Positions 1 to 6,525 of a stretch of 13,011 nucleotides of DNA are shown piece by piece. This DNA is from Bacteroidales bacterium. Lineage in GTDB: Bacteria > Bacteroidota > Bacteroidia > Bacteroidales > B18-G4. Made by a program: the position numbers and the translations under genes. Within the stretch, counting starts at the first letter, position 1, and each line of letters begins with the position of its first letter. The notes beneath the pieces were generated by a model. That model did no database searches and was not told the origin of the DNA. It saw only the letters and a program-made list of their open reading frames with translations. The stretch spans positions 1 through 13,011 of the forward strand of contig JAGLEK010000207.1 of NCBI GenBank assembly GCA_023145125.1. The letters run 5' to 3'.

Positions 1-423
1 CGTGCCATCAACCTTGAGGGCTGAAAAAACAGGAGGTATCTGTACAATGTCGCCAAGAAATTGTTTTGTCGCATCTATAATCTGATCCGGGCCAATATGG
101 GACGTTTCATATAACTGGTCTGTTTCAGTTTCCCGGTCATAGGAGGGAGTGGTGGCACCAATAAAAAATGTGCCTGTATATTCCTTGTCAAGTCCCGTAA
201 ATTCATTGATCCGCTTTGTTGCTTTCCCTACGCATATCAGAAGTAAGCCGGTTGCCAGGGGGTCAAGTGTCCCGGCATGCCCTACCTTGATCTTTTTGAT
301 GCCGAGGTGATGCCGTAGCATATGCCTGATCTTGTTTACCACGTCGAAAGAAGTCCATTCGGCCGGCTTATCAACCAACAGTACCTCCCCGCCCGGGAAA
401 TCATATGTTCCTGTAGAAAGCAA
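1..423 (-). CDS. truB: tRNA pseudouridine(55) synthase TruB, N-terminal part (3' end beyond window)
   Basis: TruB isomerises U55 in the T-loop of most tRNAs to pseudouridine in the cytoplasm. The 141 codons visible here contain the family core: an N-terminal GEVLLVDKP segment (residues 12-20), WTSFDVVNKIR (23-33), and the catalytic motif GHAGTLDPLATG (48-59) with the nucleophilic aspartate at D54. KEYTGTFFIGATTPSYDRETET follows in frame (first residues near 80), and the visible part ends near IPPVFSALKVDGT. The start is unusual. The in-frame codon just upstream is the uppP stop, and no ATG or GTG lies between it and the conserved core, so TTG at 423-421 is the best start, 9 bp after uppP. It is the last visible gene of the ftsX / DUF3098 / uppP / truB cluster and is probably co-transcribed with it. 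The C-terminal half, including the PUA region if present, lies outside the window. Identity is secure; the start is inferred. Confidence 0.93.
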   Translation of the reverse strand, partial: MLSTGTYDFPGGEVLLVDKPAEWTSFDVVNKIRHMLRHHLGIKKIKVGHAGTLDPLATGLLLICVGKATKRINEFTGLDKEYTGTFFIGATTPSYDRETETDQLYETSHIGPDQIIDATKQFLGDIVQIPPVFSALKVDGT

Positions 424-432
424 TATTATATT

Positions 433-1224
433 TTAGAAAGCTAAAGAATAAACGATAGCAATAGTACCTATTATGAAGCAATAGATTGCAAAATAAAAAA
501 GATTTCCCTTTTTAACAATGCCGATCATCCACTTACAGGCCAGGAGGCCGGAAATAAAAGCCGCAAAAAAACCAACGGCAAGGGGAAGAACCCCTACACC
601 TCCAACCTCACTCATACTCCCATCTGCGAAGTCTTTAAAATTTGCCCCGATAATCGGTATCAACACCATAAGAAATGAGAACCGGGCAATATTTGCCTTT
701 TTGTTTCCCAGCAATAAGCCTGTCGATATGGTAGCCCCTGAACGGGAAATACCCGGCAATACGGCAACAGCCTGCGCAATTCCAATAATAAATGAATCCA
801 AAAAACCGATCTTTCGTTCATTGTTCCCGACCAGGTAAGTCGACATCAGCATCATAGAAGTGACGACCAGCATAGACCCTACAAAAAGCACATTTCCCGT
901 AAAGAAGCCTTCTATCTCCTTTTTGAAAAATAAACCCAGGATAATAACCGGTATCATCGAAGCAAAGATCTTTGCCACATAAGCAGTTTCCTCATTCCAT
1001 TTGAAAGCAAAAAGGCCCTTGATCAGCTTCAATATATCCTTATAGAATATTACAATCGTGCTCAATACCGTAGCACCATGTACTACAACCGTAAAAACAA
1101 GGCTTTTTTCTGCATTAACACCGAGAATGGCTTTTCCCAGTTCGAGATGGCCACTGCTGCTGACAGGCAGGAACTCTGTCAGGCCCTGCACAATCCCAAG
1201 TATCAATGCTTCCAGCCAGTTCAT
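433..1224 (-). CDS. uppP: Undecaprenyl-diphosphate phosphatase (UppP/BacA family)
   Basis: This integral membrane enzyme removes one phosphate from undecaprenyl diphosphate, recycling the lipid carrier used for peptidoglycan and other surface polymers. Loss or overexpression of the family changes bacitracin sensitivity. The 263-residue protein has normal length. Both signature regions are present: QGLTEFLPVSSSGHLEL (13-29), with the Q/E-x3-E pair at Q13/E17, the serine cluster at 22-24 and H26, and PGISRSGATI (157-166) with the family's conserved arginine R161. Hydrophobic segments are spread over the whole length (about 44-60, 84-100, 112-131, 183-195, 213-231 and 243-262), as expected for a polytopic protein. 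The ATG start puts the first signature at its usual distance from the N-terminus. It lies 18 bp after the DUF3098 gene and 9 bp before truB, which points to one transcript. No odd residues were noticed. Confidence 0.97.
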   Translation of the reverse strand: MNWLEALILGIVQGLTEFLPVSSSGHLELGKAILGVNAEKSLVFTVVVHGATVLSTIVIFYKDILKLIKGLFAFKWNEETAYVAKIFASMIPVIILGLFFKKEIEGFFTGNVLFVGSMLVVTSMMLMSTYLVGNNERKIGFLDSFIIGIAQAVAVLPGISRSGATISTGLLLGNKKANIARFSFLMVLIPIIGANFKDFADGSMSEVGGVGVLPLAVGFFAAFISGLLACKWMIGIVKKGNLFYFAIYCFIIGTIAIVYSLAF

Positions 1225-1242
1225 GAATTAAGGGGAAAGGGT

Positions 1243-1566
1243 TCAGTGTTTAGGTTTCTTCATGATGGCAAAGATCTCAATGATATATCCTGCCAGAATA
1301 AGAATAGGTGCGAGGGTCATCCTGCGAAAACTAAAAATGTCTTCACTGAAAACATTTGGATCATCAGAACCACCGCCGATCATCAATAAAAACCCCACCG
1401 TGATCACGATCAGTCCAAGAACAAGCAGTTGATAGTTCTCTTTTCCAAATGCAAAGGCAACGCTTGAGTCACCAACAGCTTTTGTTTTAGTGGGTGCAGC
1501 CTCAAAAACTGCTTTTTCCCCGGCAGGCTTAAGGTTTTTCGATGTTTGCTTTTTTTTGATCGCCAT
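1243..1566 (-). CDS. Small two-TM membrane protein, DUF3098 family
   Basis: The 107-residue protein has a lysine-rich, probably cytoplasmic tail of about 38 residues. Then come FGKENYQLL (40-48), a first membrane segment (about 44-64), a short conserved loop GGGSDDPNVFSEDIFSFRR (64-82) and a second membrane segment (about 83-102) ending in a basic tail. I recognise this pattern as DUF3098, a family of unknown function that occurs in Bacteroidota directly after ftsX. Here it lies between ftsX (66-bp gap) and uppP (18-bp gap) on the same strand. That context suggests a role near the divisome or the lipid-carrier cycle, but this is inference from position only. Both termini are predicted to face the cytoplasm, with the GGGSDDPN loop outside, if the positive-inside rule holds. 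The start at 1566 gives the normal family length. Confidence 0.88.
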   Translation of the reverse strand: MAIKKKQTSKNLKPAGEKAVFEAAPTKTKAVGDSSVAFAFGKENYQLLVLGLIVITVGFLLMIGGGSDDPNVFSEDIFSFRRMTLAPILILAGYIIEIFAIMKKPKH

Positions 1567-1585
1567 ATGGTATGAGATTATTTTT

Positions 1586-1593
1586 CAAAAGTA
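1586..1593 (-). promoter_or_regulatory. Candidate -7 element upstream of the DUF3098 gene
   Basis: Read on the minus strand, the gap between ftsX and the DUF3098 gene holds TACTTTTG, which fits the Bacteroidota -7 consensus TAnnTTTG. It lies about 20 bp before the ATG. No TTG is present at the expected 19-21 nt further upstream, so this is only a possible internal promoter for the DUF3098, uppP and truB genes. An AT-rich gap could also produce the match by chance. Confidence 0.3.
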
Positions 1594-1632
1594 AGTGAAA
1601 AAATGCTTCTTTAACAGCTGCTTTAACATATT

Positions 1633-2511
1633 TTAATAATACAGACGATCTGCCTTTGCCCGAAGGTATTTTTTAACTGCAAACCAGGTAGAAAGATATG
1701 TCAATACTATACCTGTCAGCAGCACAAGGCCAAACAGGCTGAGTATAAGTCCGGGATCCTGCAGGTTGACCAGTTCCGGCAATTCCTTCTGGAAGAAATA
1801 AAGCAGCAATCCCAGGAAAATGATTGCAATAAATGCGGCATATAAGCCCTGTATAACGGCATACCAGAGAAATGGCCTGCGGATAAATCCTCCTGTAGCC
1901 CCAACGAGTTGCATTGTTTTAATCAAAAAACGTTTTGAATAAACCGAAAGCCGAATGGTATTGTTGATCAGTGCAACGGCAATAACAAGCAGTAAGGCAC
2001 TGAAACCCAAAAGAACCAGGCCTATCCTCCGAATATTTTTATTTATGAGATGTACAAGGTCTTTCTGATAATAGATCTCCTTAACATCAGTATTGGCCAG
2101 CAATTCATTTTCAATCATCTCCATGCTGTCGATATTGGTATATGCCGCTTTCAGCTTAAGCTCTATGGAAGGCAAAAGTGGGTTGTATCCCAGGAAGCTG
2201 ATAAAATCCTCTCCCAGCTCCTCTTGCAATTCTTCTGCAGCCTGCTCAGGAGTGATATATTCGGTAGATTTTACAAACCTTGAGGCATCCAGGGTTTTTT
2301 GCAATTGTACGATCCCGGCTTCCCTTACATTTTCTTTCATGATGATAGAAAATCCAATATTTTCCCTGACATACTCCGATAGTTTCTGAGCATGTAAAAC
2401 GATCAATCCCAGCAAGCCTACCATTAAAAGGACAAGCGTGATACTGATCAGGGCGGTGGCCCTGGAAGACTGCAATTTTCGCCGTTGGAGGCGTTCGTCT
2501 TTTTTAGCCAT
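1633..2511 (-). CDS. ftsX: Cell division protein FtsX (ABC-type permease-like)
   Basis: FtsX pairs with the ATPase FtsE in the divisome and relays its state across the inner membrane to peptidoglycan hydrolases or their activators. The 292-residue protein has the family layout: a basic cytoplasmic N-terminus, TM1 (about 20-40), an extracytoplasmic domain (about 42-160), then TM2 (162-182), TM3 (214-240) and TM4 (253-276). After TM2 the family signature is clear: NNTIRLSVYSKRFLIKTMQL (183-202), then VGATGGFIRRPFLW. Length is close to the usual 290-300. No ftsE gene is visible; in this phylum it commonly lies elsewhere. FtsX is the first gene of the minus-strand cluster and diverges from leuS. 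The ATG at 2511 gives the standard short basic N-terminus before TM1. Confidence 0.95.
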   Translation of the reverse strand: MAKKDERLQRRKLQSSRATALISITLVLLMVGLLGLIVLHAQKLSEYVRENIGFSIIMKENVREAGIVQLQKTLDASRFVKSTEYITPEQAAEELQEELGEDFISFLGYNPLLPSIELKLKAAYTNIDSMEMIENELLANTDVKEIYYQKDLVHLINKNIRRIGLVLLGFSALLLVIAVALINNTIRLSVYSKRFLIKTMQLVGATGGFIRRPFLWYAVIQGLYAAFIAIIFLGLLLYFFQKELPELVNLQDPGLILSLFGLVLLTGIVLTYLSTWFAVKKYLRAKADRLYY

Positions 2512-2552
2512 TTATTTAATTCTTGGTTGATCAATACTAATAACGATCATTG

Positions 2553-2560
2553 CAAAGTTA
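2553..2560 (-). promoter_or_regulatory. Candidate -7 promoter element for the ftsX cluster
   Basis: On the minus strand TAACTTTG matches TAnnTTTG exactly and would place a transcript start near 2547, giving a leader of about 35 nt before the ftsX ATG. A -33 TTG at the ideal spacing is missing; the nearest TTG lies 14 nt upstream. The element therefore rests on the -7 match and its position. Confidence 0.45.
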
Positions 2561-2646
2561 TGTTTTTTAAAATACAATCCCTGATGTAAATATGAATGCC
2601 CTTAGCTAATATTTTAAGTACTCCGTTATGATTGGCATCTTTTTTC

Positions 2647-2654
2647 TAATTTCG
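2647..2654 (+). promoter_or_regulatory. Weak candidate -7 element for leuS
   Basis: TAATTTCG differs from TAnnTTTG at one position and lies 74 bp before the leuS ATG in the 217-bp divergent region. I found no convincing TTG at the right spacing. I see no T-box or other leader hairpin before leuS, nor a ribosome binding site, which is usual for this phylum. Confidence 0.22.
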
Positions 2655-2728
2655 CAATCTGAAATACTTACGGTGCCATACCGCACTGAATAAGAAACTG
2701 CAAACATTGCCTTCAGGCATTTAAACGA

Positions 2729-5512
2729 ATGGAATACAATTTTAAGGATACCGAAAAAAAATGGCGGAATTACTGGCAGACAAATAACACCTATGCTGCG
2801 CCAAATAATTCTTCCAAACCAAAATATTATGTTCTCGACATGTTCCCATATCCATCAGGGGCAGGCCTGCATGTAGGCCACCCACTGGGATATATCGCTT
2901 CCGATATCTACTCGAGATATATGCGGCACAGGGGATACAATGTACTTCACCCTATGGGATTTGATGCGTATGGCCTGCCGGCCGAGCAATATGCCATTCA
3001 AACCGGGACACACCCCCAGATAACTACCTTTAAAAATATTGACCGATACAGGGAACAACTTGACCGTATTGGTTTTTCCTATGATTGGAACCGGGAGGTG
3101 AGGACCTGTGATCCTCATTATTATAAATGGACACAATGGACATTCATCCAGCTTTTCAATCATTGGTATAATAACAAAATTTCAAAGGCAGAACCAATAG
3201 TTGAGCTTATTGATATACTGGCACGCGAAGGAAATGCCGGTATCGATGCAGCATGTACAGAGTGTGAGACAGTCACTGCAGAGCAGTGGAACGCGATGAA
3301 TGAAAAGCAGCAGCAGGAAGTGCTGATGAATTACAGGCTGGCATACCTTTCCGACACCTGGGTGAACTGGTGCCCTGAACTGGGTACTGTACTCGCCAAT
3401 GACGAAGTTAAAGACGGTGCATCGGAAAGAGGTGGCCATCCGGTAGAAAGAAAGCTGATGAAGCAATGGTCATTGCGCATTACTGCTTATGCACAGCGAT
3501 TGCTCGAAGGCCTGGAAAAGCTTGAATGGACCGAATCACTGGTTGAGATACAAAAAAACTGGATCGGCCGCAGTGACGGTGCTTCTGTAAATTTTAGCAT
3601 CAAGGGCCATAATAAAGTGCTGGAAGTCTTCACCACCCGTCCGGATACACTCTGGGGAGCTACTTTTATGGTGCTTGCTCCTGAACATGAATGGGTGGAA
3701 GAGATCATTGCTCCTGAGAAGCGTGAGGAAGTGATGAAATATGTTAAAAAGGCAAAAAACCGTTCTGAAAGGGAACGTGCTGCCGAGGTTAAAAATATCT
3801 CGGGAGTATTTACAGGTGCCTACGGTATTAATCCCCTGAACGGTGAGAAGATCCCGATATGGATTGCCGATTATGTTTTGATGGGTTATGGTACCGGAGC
3901 CATAATGGCTGTGCCGGCTCACGACAGCAGGGATTTTGCTTTTGCCAGGCACTTTGATATCCCGATCCTCCAGGTTGTAAGTCAAGACGGTGAGGAAGCG
4001 GGTGACCCAAAAGGCTGGGAAGATTCTTATGATGCCAAAGAAGGAGTGATGATAAATTCAGGATTTATCACAGGTATGGATGTTCAGGAAGGGATCAGGA
4101 CAGTTATTGATAAACTGCAAGAAGACGGCATAGGCTTCGGAACTGTGAATTACCGCCTGCGTGATGCGATCTTCAGCCGTCAGCGCTATTGGGGCGAACC
4201 ATTCCCGATCTATTATAAAGACGGTATGCCATACACCCTCGACGAATCAGAACTTCCCCTCGAATTGCCTGAGGTTGATAAGTACCTGCCCACGGAAACA
4301 GGCGAACCTCCGCTGGCAAGGGCAAAAAACTGGGTCAACAAGGATGGCTACCCGCTTGAAACTAATACCATGCCCGGCTTTGCCGGTTCGAGCGGCTACT
4401 ATTACCGCTACATGGATCCAAAAAACGACAAAGAATATTTTTCAAAGGAAGCCAACGGATACTGGCAGGATGTTGATCTGTATATTGGCGGAGATGAACA
4501 TGCCAGCGGCCACCTTATCTATTCACGGTTCTGGAGCATGTTCCTTTACGACATTGGCCTCGCCTGTAAGGCTGAGCCCTTTAAGAAGCTTATCAACCAG
4601 GGCAAGATACAGGGCAGGTCAAGCTTTGTATACAGGCTTAAGGGAAGTAACAATTTTGTTTCAAAGAATCTCATTCAGGACTATGAAACCACTCCTATCC
4701 ATGTTGATATCAGCATGGTTGATAATGATATCCTTGACCTGGAAGCATTCAAAAAGTGGCGCCCTGAATTCTGGGATGCCGAATTCATCCTCGAAGACGG
4801 GAAATATGTCTGCGGATGGGAGATAGAGAAGATGTCGAAATCCAAACACAATGTGCAGAGCCCCGACGAGCTGATAGAAAAGTACGGGGCAGATACTTTG
4901 CGTTTGTACGAAATGTTTCTTGGCCCGCTTGAGTACCATAAACCCTGGGATACCAAAGGAATAGAAGGTGTTTTTCGCTTTATCAGGAAACTTTGGCGTC
5001 TGTATCACGATCAGGATGGTAATTTCACCATAGCCGATGAAGAACCGACAGCAGCCGAACTGAAGATCCTGCACCGCACCATTAAAAAGGTGAGGGAGGA
5101 TATTGAAAGGTTTTCTTTCAACACCGCGGTGAGCACCTTTATGATCTGCGTAAATGAGCTGGCAGACCTGGGCTGCAGGAAAAAGGGGATACTTGAACCC
5201 CTGGTTGTCCTTATTTCTCCTTATGCACCATATATTGCAGAAGAGTTATGGCTTAAGCTCGGCCATAAGCAGAGCCTGGCATATGATGAATACCCTGAAT
5301 GGGATGAAAAATACCTGATTGAAGATACTTTTCTGTATCCGGTTTCTTTTAACGGGAAATTAAGGTTCAAATTAGAATTCCCGCTCGACATGAGCAAGGA
5401 AGATATCGAAAAAGCAGTACTGGAAGCCGGAGAAGCACAAAGATGGCTGGAGGGCAAGCCACCAAAGAAAATTATCGTTGTCCCTAACCGGATCATTAAT
5501 GTGGTGGTTTAA
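2729..5512 (+). CDS. leuS: Leucyl-tRNA synthetase (class Ia)
   Basis: LeuRS charges tRNA-Leu with leucine using ATP and hydrolyses mischarged tRNA in its CP1 editing domain. All key elements are visible in order. YPSGAGLHVGHPLGY has the HIGH motif as HVGH at 48-51. The editing site has TTRPDTLWG (302-310) and GTGAIMAVPAHDSRDFAF, with the conserved aspartate at D399. FSRQRYWGEPFP lies near residue 485, and KMSKS is at 701-705. An anticodon-binding region and a C-terminal domain ending in IIVVPNRIINVVV follow. At 927 residues it is longer than the E. coli enzyme (860). The extra length lies mainly in about 50 residues (153-205) before VNWCPELG and about 70 residues (625-695) before KMSKS; I recall both as typical of Bacteroidota. 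The zinc knuckle looks degenerate: C215 is kept, but SERGGHPV replaces the second cysteine pair. It is monocistronic or read through into the gene 64 bp downstream. Confidence 0.98.
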   Translation: MEYNFKDTEKKWRNYWQTNNTYAAPNNSSKPKYYVLDMFPYPSGAGLHVGHPLGYIASDIYSRYMRHRGYNVLHPMGFDAYGLPAEQYAIQTGTHPQITTFKNIDRYREQLDRIGFSYDWNREVRTCDPHYYKWTQWTFIQLFNHWYNNKISKAEPIVELIDILAREGNAGIDAACTECETVTAEQWNAMNEKQQQEVLMNYRLAYLSDTWVNWCPELGTVLANDEVKDGASERGGHPVERKLMKQWSLRITAYAQRLLEGLEKLEWTESLVEIQKNWIGRSDGASVNFSIKGHNKVLEVFTTRPDTLWGATFMVLAPEHEWVEEIIAPEKREEVMKYVKKAKNRSERERAAEVKNISGVFTGAYGINPLNGEKIPIWIADYVLMGYGTGAIMAVPAHDSRDFAFARHFDIPILQVVSQDGEEAGDPKGWEDSYDAKEGVMINSGFITGMDVQEGIRTVIDKLQEDGIGFGTVNYRLRDAIFSRQRYWGEPFPIYYKDGMPYTLDESELPLELPEVDKYLPTETGEPPLARAKNWVNKDGYPLETNTMPGFAGSSGYYYRYMDPKNDKEYFSKEANGYWQDVDLYIGGDEHASGHLIYSRFWSMFLYDIGLACKAEPFKKLINQGKIQGRSSFVYRLKGSNNFVSKNLIQDYETTPIHVDISMVDNDILDLEAFKKWRPEFWDAEFILEDGKYVCGWEIEKMSKSKHNVQSPDELIEKYGADTLRLYEMFLGPLEYHKPWDTKGIEGVFRFIRKLWRLYHDQDGNFTIADEEPTAAELKILHRTIKKVREDIERFSFNTAVSTFMICVNELADLGCRKKGILEPLVVLISPYAPYIAEELWLKLGHKQSLAYDEYPEWDEKYLIEDTFLYPVSFNGKLRFKLEFPLDMSKEDIEKAVLEAGEAQRWLEGKPPKKIIVVPNRIINVVV

Positions 5513-5576
5513 GTTTTTTTAACATTGAAATCCTTTTTTGGAATGCTTTTTGAAATACAGGTACCAAATAGAAAAG

Positions 5577-6380
5577 ATGATGAGAAAAGCAATCGCTTAT
5601 ATTTGTTTCTTACTCCTGTTCATCCCGCCGGGAATGATGGCTCAGGACACAATCCCTTATGTTGATGAGATTCCTTTCCAGAGGGGTGAAAGTGGTAAAT
5701 ACCGTGTTTACTACGACTCATGGCTTACCTCCGGTATTTCTGCCGGGGTGGGGATCATCAGTATCAAGGATAATGTAAGGCAATTCAATGGCAGAAACAC
5801 ATTCCATCTTGAGGTGATCGGTAAATCGGTTGGCTTTTTTAGCTGGTTTTTCAAGGTTGATGATCGTTTTGAATCCTTCGTCGATGAAGAAACTATTGTA
5901 CCCTACCATTTTATACGACGAACCCACGAAGGTTCTTATAAATATGAAGATGAAGTGGACTTTGACCATGTGAACCATATTGCCAAAAGCCGCAGAACAG
6001 AAAAGCCCATTCCGCCTGATATAAAGGATATAGTTTCGGCATTCTATTATATGCGCACTATCGATTTCAGTGGTGCTGAAGAAGGACAGGAATACATGCT
6101 CGACTTTTACCTGGATGACTCTGCCTATGTTAGCAAGATCATCTACCTGGGAAAAGAGATAGTGGAAACCAGGCTCGGGAAGTTCCGCTGCCTCAAATTT
6201 AAGCCAATGGTTGCCCAGGGGGAGATCTTCCAGGAACCATACCCTATGACACTCTGGGTGACCGACGACAGGAATAAAGTGCCCATATTTGGTACCTCTG
6301 CAGTAATTGTCGGATCGGTAAAAATTGAACTGGTTAAGATCGAAGGATTGAAATATCCTATGGACGCAAAACTAGATTGA
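5577..6380 (+). CDS. Secreted DUF3108 domain protein
   Basis: The 267-residue product starts MMRKAIAYICFLLLFIPPGMMAQ, a clear Sec signal peptide with likely cleavage after A22. The mature part begins with QRGESGKYRVYYDSWLTSGISAGVG and has the strand-rich pattern of DUF3108, including FFKVDDRFESFVDEETIVPYHF, the DIVSAFYYMRTIDF segment and a late GKFRCLKFKP...TLWVTDDRNKVPIF block. The function of DUF3108 is unknown; many members are annotated only as periplasmic or outer-membrane associated proteins. The frame is open from a TTG at 5538, but that start adds 13 residues before the signal peptide, so I choose the ATG at 5577 (a second ATG follows at 5580). It lies 64 bp after leuS and 145 bp before the macroglobulin gene, all on the plus strand. 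No cysteine lipobox is present. Confidence 0.85.
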   Translation: MMRKAIAYICFLLLFIPPGMMAQDTIPYVDEIPFQRGESGKYRVYYDSWLTSGISAGVGIISIKDNVRQFNGRNTFHLEVIGKSVGFFSWFFKVDDRFESFVDEETIVPYHFIRRTHEGSYKYEDEVDFDHVNHIAKSRRTEKPIPPDIKDIVSAFYYMRTIDFSGAEEGQEYMLDFYLDDSAYVSKIIYLGKEIVETRLGKFRCLKFKPMVAQGEIFQEPYPMTLWVTDDRNKVPIFGTSAVIVGSVKIELVKIEGLKYPMDAKLD

Positions 6381-6458
6381 CCACTGCCAAATAACTGCCG
6401 TTACTATTAATTCTCACTCGTTTACACTTAAGACCGATCCATATCCGGCTCATATTGT

Positions 6459-6466
6459 TAAATTTG
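6459..6466 (+). promoter_or_regulatory. Candidate -7 promoter element for the macroglobulin gene
   Basis: TAAATTTG is an exact match to TAnnTTTG, 59 bp before the ATG at 6526. No good TTG lies 19-21 nt upstream. The predicted transcript start falls near 6472, directly on an inverted repeat, which suggests that the promoter may be regulated. Confidence 0.45.
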
Positions 6467-6470
6467 TTTA

Positions 6471-6489
6471 TGGAATAATGATCATTCCA
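6471..6489 (+). promoter_or_regulatory. Inverted repeat at the macroglobulin promoter (possible operator)
   Basis: TGGAAT and ATTCCA form perfect 6-bp arms around a 7-bp spacer. A second, overlapping 10-bp perfect palindrome AATGATCATT covers 6477-6486. The site starts 4 bp after the -7 element, where a repressor would block initiation. It could instead form a small hairpin at the 5' end of the mRNA. Confidence 0.4.
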
Positions 6490-6525
6490 ACATCTCATTA
6501 AAAAGAATACACTAATACGACCATT

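Noticed and set aside
4161..4826. Long 221-codon frame inside leuS in another frame
   Set aside because: It lies wholly within the well-supported leuS coding sequence, its product has no recognisable domain and is rich in S, R and T. It is a frame shadow.
5538..5576. N-terminal extension of the DUF3108 protein from a TTG
   Set aside because: It would place 13 extra residues before a normal signal peptide; the ATG at 5577 gives the standard exported form.
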